Source of the DNA: Draconibacterium halophilum
Lineage (GTDB): Bacteria; Bacteroidota; Bacteroidia; Bacteroidales; Prolixibacteraceae
Length of the DNA: 64,000 nucleotides
Assembly: GCF_010448835.1 (NCBI RefSeq)
Contig: NZ_CP048409.1
Span: 1,496,001 to 1,560,000, forward strand
Direction of reading: 5' to 3'
Positions 26,464-33,608 of this stretch are shown here, piece by piece. The notes beneath the pieces are model-generated. The model was given only the letters and a program-made list of their open reading frames with translations. It made no database searches and was not told the DNA's origin. A program made the position numbers and the translations under genes. The first letter of the stretch is position 1; the number at the start of each line of letters is the position of its first letter.

Positions 26464-27636
26464 TTATGCATTAATCAAACGAACCATAAAGATTCCGTCG
26501 ATAGCCAACAGTTTTTCTTTTACGCTGTCATTAATTGTGTCGGCATCAACATCGATAATGTTATACGCAATATCATCGCGTTTTTTGTTCAGCATATTAT
26601 CGATGTTCAATCCCTCGGCAGCCAATACAGTTGAAATCTGGCTTACCATATTCGGAATATTCCGGTTTCCGATCAGGATGCGGCTTCCACCGTTGCGCTC
26701 CAATTCTGCTGCAGGGAAATTTACCGAGTTTTTAATATTTCCGTTCTCCAGGTAGTCGCGCATTTGATCAACCGCCATAATGGCACAGTTGGTTTCCGAC
26801 TCTTTTGTTGATGCTCCCAGGTGAGGAATTGAAATTACGTTATCCAGTTTTAGGCATTCTTCATCAGGGAAATCGGTAATGTATTTAGCTACTTTTCCCG
26901 ATTCGATAGCAACTTTTAAATCGCTGTGGTCTACTAAACCTCCACGTGCAAAGTTCAGAATTTTAACGCCATCTTTCATCATGGCAAATTTGTCTTTGTT
27001 GATGTATCCTTTTGTGTCGGGCAACAATGGAATATTGATGGTAATAAAATCGGCTTTTTGCAACAACACCTGAATACCTTCAACTACTTCTACTTCGCGG
27101 CTAAGTTTTAGTGCGTGTTTTACCGACATGTATGGGTCGTAACCAATTACATTCATGCGGAGTGCGGTGGCTGCATTCGCTGCCAAAACACCAATGGCAC
27201 CCAATCCGATTACAGCCAGCGTTTTTCCTTTTATTTCATGCCCCGCAAAGTTCTTTTTTCCTTTTTCTACTAACGAAGAAACGTTGTCGCCCTCTCCAAT
27301 TAGTGTTTTTGCCCAATTTGCTGCTCCAATATAATCGCGCGACGATAATAGCATTCCGGCAATTACAGCCTCTTTTACACCATTGGCGTTGGCACCCGGT
27401 GTATTAAAAACTACGATTCCTTTCTCGGTGCATTTCTCGATTGGAATATTATTTACACCGGCTCCGGCTCTTGCAACAGCTTTTACCGACGATGGAATTT
27501 CAACATCATGCATTTTAAAACTGCGCAAAACAATAGCATCCGGATTTGGAAGTTCGCTTGCAATCTCGTAATTGTCGAGCGGGAATAATTTAAGACCATC
27601 GGGGTCAATCTTATTCAGCGTTTGAATTTTAAACAT
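26464..27636 (-). CDS. serA: D-3-phosphoglycerate dehydrogenase (ACT-domain form)
   Basis: 390 residues: a 2-hydroxyacid dehydrogenase catalytic domain, Rossmann NAD-binding domain (LAVIGLGAIGVLAANAA, about 138-154), catalytic Arg in NFARGG and His in IPHLGAST, and a C-terminal ACT-like tail (about 310-390). This fits SerA, which oxidises 3-phosphoglycerate as the first step of serine synthesis; ACT domains bind serine for feedback control. serC and serB are not adjacent. Other 2-hydroxyacid dehydrogenases share the core, but the ACT tail and the AGVNNIPIEKC segment favour SerA. Confidence 0.88.
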   Translation of the reverse strand: MFKIQTLNKIDPDGLKLFPLDNYEIASELPNPDAIVLRSFKMHDVEIPSSVKAVARAGAGVNNIPIEKCTEKGIVVFNTPGANANGVKEAVIAGMLLSSRDYIGAANWAKTLIGEGDNVSSLVEKGKKNFAGHEIKGKTLAVIGLGAIGVLAANAATALRMNVIGYDPYMSVKHALKLSREVEVVEGIQVLLQKADFITINIPLLPDTKGYINKDKFAMMKDGVKILNFARGGLVDHSDLKVAIESGKVAKYITDFPDEECLKLDNVISIPHLGASTKESETNCAIMAVDQMRDYLENGNIKNSVNFPAAELERNGGSRILIGNRNIPNMVSQISTVLAAEGLNIDNMLNKKRDDIAYNIIDVDADTINDSVKEKLLAIDGIFMVRLINA

Positions 27637-28108
27637 GTAGCTTGCTTTTTAATTGATTTTCTCTGTAGCTGATTAGAGTACCCAAAATCGCAAAATATTG
27701 GATAGCATCTGTTTTGGTGACAAATATCAGCATTATATCTATAAATTATAAGCGATTGAAGGGATTAGTTTTCAATATGAAATTAACATTAATGAAACGA
27801 GTACTAGAATGGAAATAATTTCAACATTTTGCTTATCGCCTTTTTTGAAAAAACCTCTACGGATATTGAAATGAAAATTTGGACTATCGAATAAAATATA
27901 CTCCATAATTTACACCAGTAGAAAGAGCTGAGATAGCTTGGATAAGGGCAAAGAAAAAGCCAGACCCTACAGTCTGGCTCATCAACCTTCAACTACTAAC
28001 CGATTTTATAACCCAAAAAATTATGAAACAATAGTTATGAACTATTATGTCTTTAGATTTTATATCTGCAAATAAAATAATAGAATACTAGTGAGTATGT
28101 AATGTAAG
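27637..28108. other. Gene-free stretch upstream of serA
   Basis: 472 bp. Contains the terminator 27958-27979 of the Crp/Fnr gene and otherwise AT-rich sequence. ORFs here are short and unconvincing. Confidence 0.5.
27958..27979 (-). terminator. Intrinsic terminator downstream of the Crp/Fnr gene
   Basis: Perfect 8-bp stem AGCCAGAC/GTCTGGCT with a 6-nt loop; the minus strand continues TTTTCTTT. It lies 130 bp past the stop, leaving a fairly long 3' UTR. Confidence 0.75.
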
Positions 28109-28738
28109 TCACAAAAGCCCGGAAAAATCAATAAAATTTCTGGAAAGTGAAACTTTACCCTTTTTTTCAAGCTTTTTTAGTAAGCGAGAGATCACTTCCC
28201 GTGATGAATTTAGTTGAAGAGCCAGATCCTGATGTGTACCGGAGAAAGTGTGCACTCCTGATTTTTTATAGCGGTCGACAAAAAACTTGATTAAACGCTC
28301 ATCGAGTTTTAAAAAGGCAACAGCATCAAGCGTATTCATTAATTCGCGAAATCTGCCCTGGAAGGTCTGCATTACGTATTGTTTCCACAAAGGGTATTTG
28401 CTTGTCCAGGTATCAAGCATTTCAACCGGAATAAGCAGCACCTCTGTATCTTCTTCGGCAATGGCATTTACTTCGCTTATTTGGCGGGCCATACAGCATG
28501 TTAACGACATGGCACAAACTTCGTCGGCCTGTAGGTAATAAAGTAGTAGTTCGTTGCCGGCTTCGCTGGTGCGCGAAACCCTTATCAGACCTTTTAGCAC
28601 CATTGGAAAACTGGAAATAAACTGCCCCTCTCGAATTAATGTTTCGTGTTGTGCAAACTTTTTTCTTACGGCAACTTTCAGAATTTCTTCCTGTAGTTCG
28701 GGTTCAAGAAAATTGTATCTTGTATAAAAGTCTTCCAT
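28109..28738 (-). CDS. Crp/Fnr-family transcriptional regulator
   Basis: 209 residues: cyclic-nucleotide-binding-like beta barrel (about 15-125), long dimerisation helix (about 125-150) and a C-terminal HTH of Crp type (about 155-205) with GTHQDLALQLNSSREVISRLLKKLEKKG. The sensor part carries a Cys cluster, EVCAMSLTCCMARQ (about 74-87), which could coordinate metal or respond to redox; known cAMP-contact residues are not evident. The effector is therefore unknown. It has a canonical promoter, and is a candidate binder of the TGTGA-N6-TCACA site at 51460, though nothing in the sequence proves this. Confidence 0.9.
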   Translation of the reverse strand: MEDFYTRYNFLEPELQEEILKVAVRKKFAQHETLIREGQFISSFPMVLKGLIRVSRTSEAGNELLLYYLQADEVCAMSLTCCMARQISEVNAIAEEDTEVLLIPVEMLDTWTSKYPLWKQYVMQTFQGRFRELMNTLDAVAFLKLDERLIKFFVDRYKKSGVHTFSGTHQDLALQLNSSREVISRLLKKLEKKGKVSLSRNFIDFSGLL

Positions 28739-28757
28739 GTTAGTAGTTCAATTTCAG

Positions 28758-28788
28758 CAAATTTAATGTTGTGTCTCATTTATGCAAA
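28758..28788 (-). promoter_or_regulatory. Consensus promoter of the Crp/Fnr gene
   Basis: Minus strand: TTTG (28785-28788), 19-nt spacer, TAAATTTG (28758-28765), 20 bp before the ATG. Both boxes and spacing fit the Bacteroidota consensus. Confidence 0.78.
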
Positions 28789-28884
28789 ATAAAACGATCA
28801 AATACGGTAGATATGTAAAATTTTCTAATTGAAATGGTTAGGCATTTACATGGAATAAATTCTAAAGAGCTGTGACAGAAACAA

Positions 28885-28916
28885 AAAAAGATTCCAAATG
28901 AGTAAGGAATCTTTTT
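28885..28916 (-). terminator. Intrinsic terminator of grpE-dnaJ
   Basis: AAAAAGATTCC pairs with GGAATCTTTTT, with T-runs on both strands. Confidence 0.88.
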
Positions 28917-28939
28917 CTTTTTATCGTTTTCAATTTCTT

Positions 28940-30109
28940 TTATTCAAATATGTCTTTCATTTTTTGAAAGAATGACCTTTCCTGTGCTGACGGTCCGCCT
29001 TGAAATCCTTCAGAGTCCTGAAGTTTCTCGAGTGCCTTTTTTTCTTCAACACTCAGTTTTTTTGGTATCCAAACATGCACACGAACCAACAAGTCGCCAC
29101 GGCCATACCCATTCACATCAGGAACTCCTTTTCCGCGCAAGCGAAGAATTTTTTCTGGTTGAGTGCCGGGTTCTATTTTTACTTTTACCTTGCCATCAAC
29201 CGTTGGAATCTCCGAAGTTGTTCCAAGCGTAATTTCCGGGAACGATAAGAACAGGTTATAAATAAGATTATTTCCATCGCGAACTAATTCCTGATTATCA
29301 TCTTCGGTAATTACCACCAGCAAGTCGCCATTAATTCCACCTCTTCGTCCGGTATTTCCTTTTCCCGAAACATTCAATTGCATTCCTTCGCCAACGCCAG
29401 CCGGAATTTTAATATTAATCACTTCTTCCTCGCGAATAACTCCTTCGCCGGCACAATGGTTACACTTGTCGGTAATCATTTTTCCCTCGCCCTGGCAAGT
29501 TGGACATGCTGATGTGGTTTGCATTTGCCCCAACAAGGTGTTCTGAACACGTGTTACCTGACCGGCACCACCGCACGTTCCGCAAGTGGAGTAAGACGAT
29601 CCGTTTTTAGCTCCTGTTCCGCTACAAGGCTGGCAGGCTACATATTTTTTTACTTTTATCTTTTTCTCAACGCCGTTAACAATTTCCTGGAGGTTCAATT
29701 TTACCTTTACACGCAGATCGGAACCACGGCTAACTCTTCGACCGCCTCTGCTTCGACCGCCTCCGCCGCCACTAAATCCTCCGAATCCGCCAAAATGTCC
29801 GCCAAAAATATCGCCGAATGCCGAGAAAATATCTTCAACGTCGGAGAATCCGCCTCCGCTGAATCCGCCACCACCGGCGGCACCACCCATTCCGGCATGA
29901 CCATATTGATCGTAACGTTGTTTTTTCTCCGGATTGCTCAGTACTTCGTATGCTTCGGCTGCTTCTTTAAACTTGTCTTCAGCTTCCTTGTCATCCGGGT
30001 TTTTGTCCGGATGGTATTGGATTGCCTTTTTACGGTAGGCTTTTTTTACCTCTTCAGCGGAGGCATCTTTGCTAACTCCTAATACTTTGTAATAATCTCT
30101 TTTTGCCAT
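28940..30109 (-). CDS. dnaJ: Chaperone DnaJ (Hsp40)
   Basis: 389-residue type I DnaJ: J domain (1-70) with the HPD tripeptide, Gly/Phe-rich linker (about 75-130), zinc-finger domain with four CxxCxGxG repeats (CQPCSGTG, CGTCGGAG, CPTCQGEG, CNHCAGEG), then the substrate-binding C-terminal domains. It delivers unfolded clients to DnaK and stimulates its ATPase. It follows grpE by 18 bp in one operon; dnaK itself is not in the window. No HrcA-type CIRCE element was noticed upstream. Confidence 0.97.
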   Translation of the reverse strand: MAKRDYYKVLGVSKDASAEEVKKAYRKKAIQYHPDKNPDDKEAEDKFKEAAEAYEVLSNPEKKQRYDQYGHAGMGGAAGGGGFSGGGFSDVEDIFSAFGDIFGGHFGGFGGFSGGGGGRSRGGRRVSRGSDLRVKVKLNLQEIVNGVEKKIKVKKYVACQPCSGTGAKNGSSYSTCGTCGGAGQVTRVQNTLLGQMQTTSACPTCQGEGKMITDKCNHCAGEGVIREEEVINIKIPAGVGEGMQLNVSGKGNTGRRGGINGDLLVVITEDDNQELVRDGNNLIYNLFLSFPEITLGTTSEIPTVDGKVKVKIEPGTQPEKILRLRGKGVPDVNGYGRGDLLVRVHVWIPKKLSVEEKKALEKLQDSEGFQGGPSAQERSFFQKMKDIFE

Positions 30110-30127
30110 TATTCTTCCTCTGAATTA

Positions 30128-30718
30128 TTATTCTCCGATTACAACTTTGGCAAACCGGATTACCTTTTCGTTTAAGCAATAACCTTTTTGAATTACATCA
30201 ACTACTTTGCCTTTTAATTCTTCGCTTGGTGCAGGAATCTTTGTAATGGCTTCGTGCAAATCAACGTCAAAATCAGCGTTCTGAGCTTCAATTTCTTTTA
30301 CGTTGTTTTGTTTTAGAAATTCCTGAAATTTCTTGTATATCAGTGCAGATCCATGTTTTCCTGCATCTTCATCAGCCAACTCTTTCATTGAATCCAGGGC
30401 ACGCTCAAAATCATCGATAACCGGAAGTATATTTACCAGAACCGTTTCGCCACCCGATTTAATCAGATCGGCTTTTTCTTTAATCGTTCTTCTTCTGAAG
30501 TTGTCAAATTCAGCTTGCAAACGCAGGTGTTTGTCCTGAAGTTCCTGTAACTTTTCTCCAAGCTCTTCCAACTGATCTTTCTTATTATCTTTTTTCGATT
30601 TTTTCTTCTTACCTTTCTTCTCTTCCGCTTTTTCCTCCTTTTCAGCAGCACTATCTTCAACCTGAGTTGTTTTATCTTTTTCTTCTTCTGTTTCCTTGTT
30701 TACTTTTTCTTCTGCCAT
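30128..30718 (-). CDS. grpE: Nucleotide exchange factor GrpE
   Basis: 196 residues. A long, highly charged N-terminus (about 1-60, Glu/Lys repeats) precedes the coiled coil (about 45-100, LQELQDKHLRLQAEFDNFRRRT) and the beta-wing domain with DLHEAITKIPAP and KGYCLNEKVIRFAKVVIGE. GrpE is a dimeric factor that releases ADP from DnaK. Operon with dnaJ. The acidic/basic extension is longer than in enterobacteria but frequent in this phylum. Confidence 0.95.
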   Translation of the reverse strand: MAEEKVNKETEEEKDKTTQVEDSAAEKEEKAEEKKGKKKKSKKDNKKDQLEELGEKLQELQDKHLRLQAEFDNFRRRTIKEKADLIKSGGETVLVNILPVIDDFERALDSMKELADEDAGKHGSALIYKKFQEFLKQNNVKEIEAQNADFDVDLHEAITKIPAPSEELKGKVVDVIQKGYCLNEKVIRFAKVVIGE

Positions 30719-30796
30719 TTTTCCTTATTTTTCAGTTTAAATAATTAACTGCGAGCGTTTTTTATGCTACGCTGACATATCAAAAATTTTGCCATG

Positions 30797-30804
30797 CAAA
30801 TATA
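30797..30804 (-). promoter_or_regulatory. -7 promoter box of grpE-dnaJ
   Basis: Minus strand TATATTTG, 79 bp before the grpE ATG. Confidence 0.5.
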
Positions 30805-30813
30805 AACGACAAA

Positions 30814-30843
30814 TTGGCACTCGAAATCAGTTTCGTGTGCCAA
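30814..30843 (-). terminator. Hairpin terminator after the TlpA-like gene
   Basis: TTGGCAC (30814-30820) pairs with GTGCCAA (30837-30843), with a second inner CGAAA/TTTCG stem. Only a weak T-rich tail follows. Confidence 0.55.
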
Positions 30844-30877
30844 TTTGAACGATTTATTCTATTTTTAAACTAAGGCC

Positions 30878-31399
30878 TTACAGCTCTTCTGCAACTATTT
30901 TGTTAAGAGCAGCATCAAGTGCCGGGCCACGTAGCTTTTTAGCAATGATAACCCCATTTTTATCAATAAGGTAATTATCAGGAATACCGCGAACCTGATA
31001 GATCATACGATATTTTGAATTCCATTTTTTGAAATCGCAAATGTGATTTGGCCATTCAAGACCATCTTTTTCAATGGCTGCTTTCCATCTTTCGGCCGAG
31101 TCGTCGAGCGACACTCCAAAAACTGTAAATCCTTTGCCATTGGTAAATTTGGCATCTTTATATTTTTTATAAGTGGCTACAACATTCGGATTTTCTCGTC
31201 GGCATGGGCCACACCACGCAGCCCAAAAATCGATTAATACAACTTTGCCTTGTAAGTCTGATAATTTTATGGTTTCGCCATTCGGGCCTGTACCAATAAG
31301 TTCAGGGGCTTTGTTGCCAATATTTAAACCAAGTTCCTGGGCATTTATAAATGTGGTACCCATAAATATGATCGTCGCCAATAAAATAAGTTTTTTCAT
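30878..31399 (-). CDS. TlpA/ResA-like exported thioredoxin-fold protein
   Basis: 173 residues. Signal peptide (about 1-20), then an AhpC/TSA-Redoxin type domain with the redox motif WAAWCGPCRREN (Cys62/Cys65), the cis-Pro region VRGIPDNYLIDKNG, and an insert typical of TlpA-like proteins. Such proteins reduce disulfides or apocytochrome cysteines in the periplasm. The partner is unknown; Bacteroidota usually carry several paralogs. Monocistronic, with a good promoter. Confidence 0.9.
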   Translation of the reverse strand: MKKLILLATIIFMGTTFINAQELGLNIGNKAPELIGTGPNGETIKLSDLQGKVVLIDFWAAWCGPCRRENPNVVATYKKYKDAKFTNGKGFTVFGVSLDDSAERWKAAIEKDGLEWPNHICDFKKWNSKYRMIYQVRGIPDNYLIDKNGVIIAKKLRGPALDAALNKIVAEEL

Positions 31400-31428
31400 T
31401 TTTTTTCGTATTGATATTTCTAAAAAGT

Positions 31429-31458
31429 CAAATATAGAATTTTATCTAGTAACACAAA
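31429..31458 (-). promoter_or_regulatory. Promoter of the TlpA-like gene
   Basis: Minus strand: TTTG (31455-31458), 18-nt spacer, TATATTTG (31429-31436), 30 bp before the ATG. Confidence 0.68.
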
Positions 31459-31485
31459 GTTATGATTAATGTTTTAACAAGGCAT

Positions 31486-32790
31486 CTACATTCTTGTGAT
31501 GTGAGCTCCAAGCGCATTTAAGCGGCGGTCGATGTTCTCGTAACCGCGGTCGATTTGTTCGATATTGTCGATAGTGCTGGTGCCTTTTGCCGACATAGCT
31601 GCTATAAGAAGTGCAATTCCTGCACGAATATCGGGCGATACCATTTTTGTGGCGCGTAAGATGTTTTTCCTGTCGAGGCCAATTACGGTGGCGCGGTGCG
31701 GATCGCACAGGATGATTTGTGCTCCCATATCAATCAGCTTGTCAACAAAGAATAAACGGCTTTCAAACATTTTCTGATGTATGAGCACGCTTCCTTTTGC
31801 TTGCGTGGCTACTACCAGTAAAACACTCAATAAGTCGGGTGTCAGTCCTGGCCACGGTGCATCGGAAATGGTCATTATCGATCCGTCGATATAGGCATCT
31901 ATCTCATAATGTTCGGTATCTTTTACCAGCAGATCGTCGTCGAGCTGTTCCACCTTTATTCCCAGCCGACGGAATGATTCCGGGATTATTCCCAGGTGTT
32001 CAATGCCCACATTCTTAATAGTGATCTCGGAAGCTGTAAGGGCTGCCAAACCAATGAAACTGCCAACTTCAATCATGTCGGGCAGTATGCGGTGTGTGCA
32101 TCCTTTTAGCGACGAAACACCTTCGATGGTAAGCAGGTTTGAACCAATTCCTTGAATTTTTGCGCCCATTGCTACCAGCATTTTGCAGAGTTGCTGCAGG
32201 TATGGTTCGCAGGCTGCATTGTAAATGGTAGTGGTTCCATTGGCCAAAACGGCTGCCATTACAATATTTGCTGTTCCGGTAACCGAAGCTTCGTCGAGCA
32301 ACATATAAGCGCCGGTAAGTTTTTCGGTTGAAACGGAGTACCACATGTTTTCGCGATCGAAATCAAAGCGGGCTCCCAATTTTTGCAGACCGATAAAGTG
32401 TGTGTCAACTCTGCGACGGCCAATTTTATCACCTCCAGGTTGTGGAATAAATCCCTTTCCGAAACGGGCCAATAGCGGGCCAATAATCATTATCGAGCCA
32501 CGAAGTACTGCTGCTTGTTGGGCGTATTCCGGGCTTTTTAAAAAATCGATGTCGACTTCCGAGGCGTCAAAACTATAGTTGCCTTTTGACAAGCGCTTTG
32601 ACTGAACGCCCAAACCTTTCAGAATTTCTATTAATTTCAGCACATCCCGAATCTCCGGAATATTTTCGATGATTGTTTTTTCTGCTGTTAACAGGGTGGC
32701 ACAAATAACCTGAAGCGCCTCGTTTTTTGCTCCTTGCGGTTCAAGGTCTCCTTTTAATTTAAAACCACCTTCAATTTTGAAAGTCGACAT
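31486..32790 (-). CDS. murA: UDP-N-acetylglucosamine 1-carboxyvinyltransferase MurA
   Basis: 434 residues, the EPSP-synthase-like fold. FKIEGGFKLKGDLEPQGAKNEALQ at the N-terminus and repeated beta-alpha-beta units identify MurA, which adds enolpyruvate to UDP-GlcNAc as the first committed peptidoglycan step. The loop usually holding the catalytic Cys (PGGCxIG) reads PQPGGDKIGRRRV here, i.e. Asp121. Cys-to-Asp enzymes are active and resist fosfomycin, which alkylates that Cys; this is established for several bacteria. It lies 25 bp after the DUF4290 gene and probably shares its transcript. Confidence 0.95.
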   Translation of the reverse strand: MSTFKIEGGFKLKGDLEPQGAKNEALQVICATLLTAEKTIIENIPEIRDVLKLIEILKGLGVQSKRLSKGNYSFDASEVDIDFLKSPEYAQQAAVLRGSIMIIGPLLARFGKGFIPQPGGDKIGRRRVDTHFIGLQKLGARFDFDRENMWYSVSTEKLTGAYMLLDEASVTGTANIVMAAVLANGTTTIYNAACEPYLQQLCKMLVAMGAKIQGIGSNLLTIEGVSSLKGCTHRILPDMIEVGSFIGLAALTASEITIKNVGIEHLGIIPESFRRLGIKVEQLDDDLLVKDTEHYEIDAYIDGSIMTISDAPWPGLTPDLLSVLLVVATQAKGSVLIHQKMFESRLFFVDKLIDMGAQIILCDPHRATVIGLDRKNILRATKMVSPDIRAGIALLIAAMSAKGTSTIDNIEQIDRGYENIDRRLNALGAHITRM

Positions 32791-32815
32791 GGGGTGTGAG
32801 ATTATAGCGTATTAC

Positions 32816-33400
32816 CTATTTTTTCTTTTTTGATTTTTTCTTTTTTGGAGTACTAACCAGTGTTTTAACATCGGCAAGCTGAGTACCTTCCGGAACTTTT
32901 AATTTACCACCTGAAATTTCTTCCAGATCATTGAAAATCAAACGGTCCTCAACAGCATCTTTATTCCATGAGAGGTACGATTTTTTCATGTGGTTGGCCA
33001 ATTGCTCAATGATGATGTCACGCTCTTCGCCTTCAAAGCTGTCGGCCTCTTTTATTAAAAGTTCCATGGTTCGCCCATAATGCTTGTACTTTATTCTGTT
33101 TTTGCTATACGGAACGGTATTGGGCAATTCTTTTAACGATTCCGGCGTTGGCGGCTCGTAAGGGAAATCAATGTCTAATTGAAAATTCGACATAATGGCC
33201 AGGTGGTCCCATAGTTTATGTCTGAATTCCTGAACATCGCGTAAATGAGGGAAAAGGTTGCCCATTACATCGATAACCGTTTGTGCCGATTTGTTACGTT
33301 TTTCGCGGTCTTCAATAGTTAACAGGTAATCAACCATGTTTTGTATATTTCTTCCATATTCAGGAAGAGCCATTTTATTTCTCTTTGTATTATAATCCAT
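32816..33400 (-). CDS. DUF4290 protein
   Basis: 194 residues, largely alpha-helical and soluble, starting MDYNTKRNKMALPEYGRNIQ, with DYLLTIEDREKRNKSAQTVIDVMGNLFPHLRD and a C-terminal run of Lys (TPKKKKSKKKK). This matches the DUF4290 family, restricted as far as I know to Bacteroidota and frequently placed directly upstream of murA. Function is unknown. The basic tail suggests nucleic-acid or membrane contact, which is inference. Confidence 0.85.
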   Translation of the reverse strand: MDYNTKRNKMALPEYGRNIQNMVDYLLTIEDREKRNKSAQTVIDVMGNLFPHLRDVQEFRHKLWDHLAIMSNFQLDIDFPYEPPTPESLKELPNTVPYSKNRIKYKHYGRTMELLIKEADSFEGEERDIIIEQLANHMKKSYLSWNKDAVEDRLIFNDLEEISGGKLKVPEGTQLADVKTLVSTPKKKKSKKKK

Positions 33401-33466
33401 CTGTAAATGTTTAATGCTAATAATCTAATTTTCAAGTAAATTGGAATTATCTGCGAAATGATGTTA

Positions 33467-33474
33467 CAAAACTA
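33467..33474 (-). promoter_or_regulatory. -7 promoter box of the DUF4290-murA operon
   Basis: Minus strand TAGTTTTG fits TAnnTTTG, 67 bp before the ATG. Confidence 0.4.
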
Positions 33475-33608
33475 ATCATTTCCCGATAAATCCCGAAGTA
33501 TTTATTTTCATACGATTAAAATTGTTGATTTAATCCGTATTGTATGAAACCCGCACTTTAGTCATTCCTTTGGATGTAACGATTTAACATGCTGGTTTCA
33601 ATCACTTA

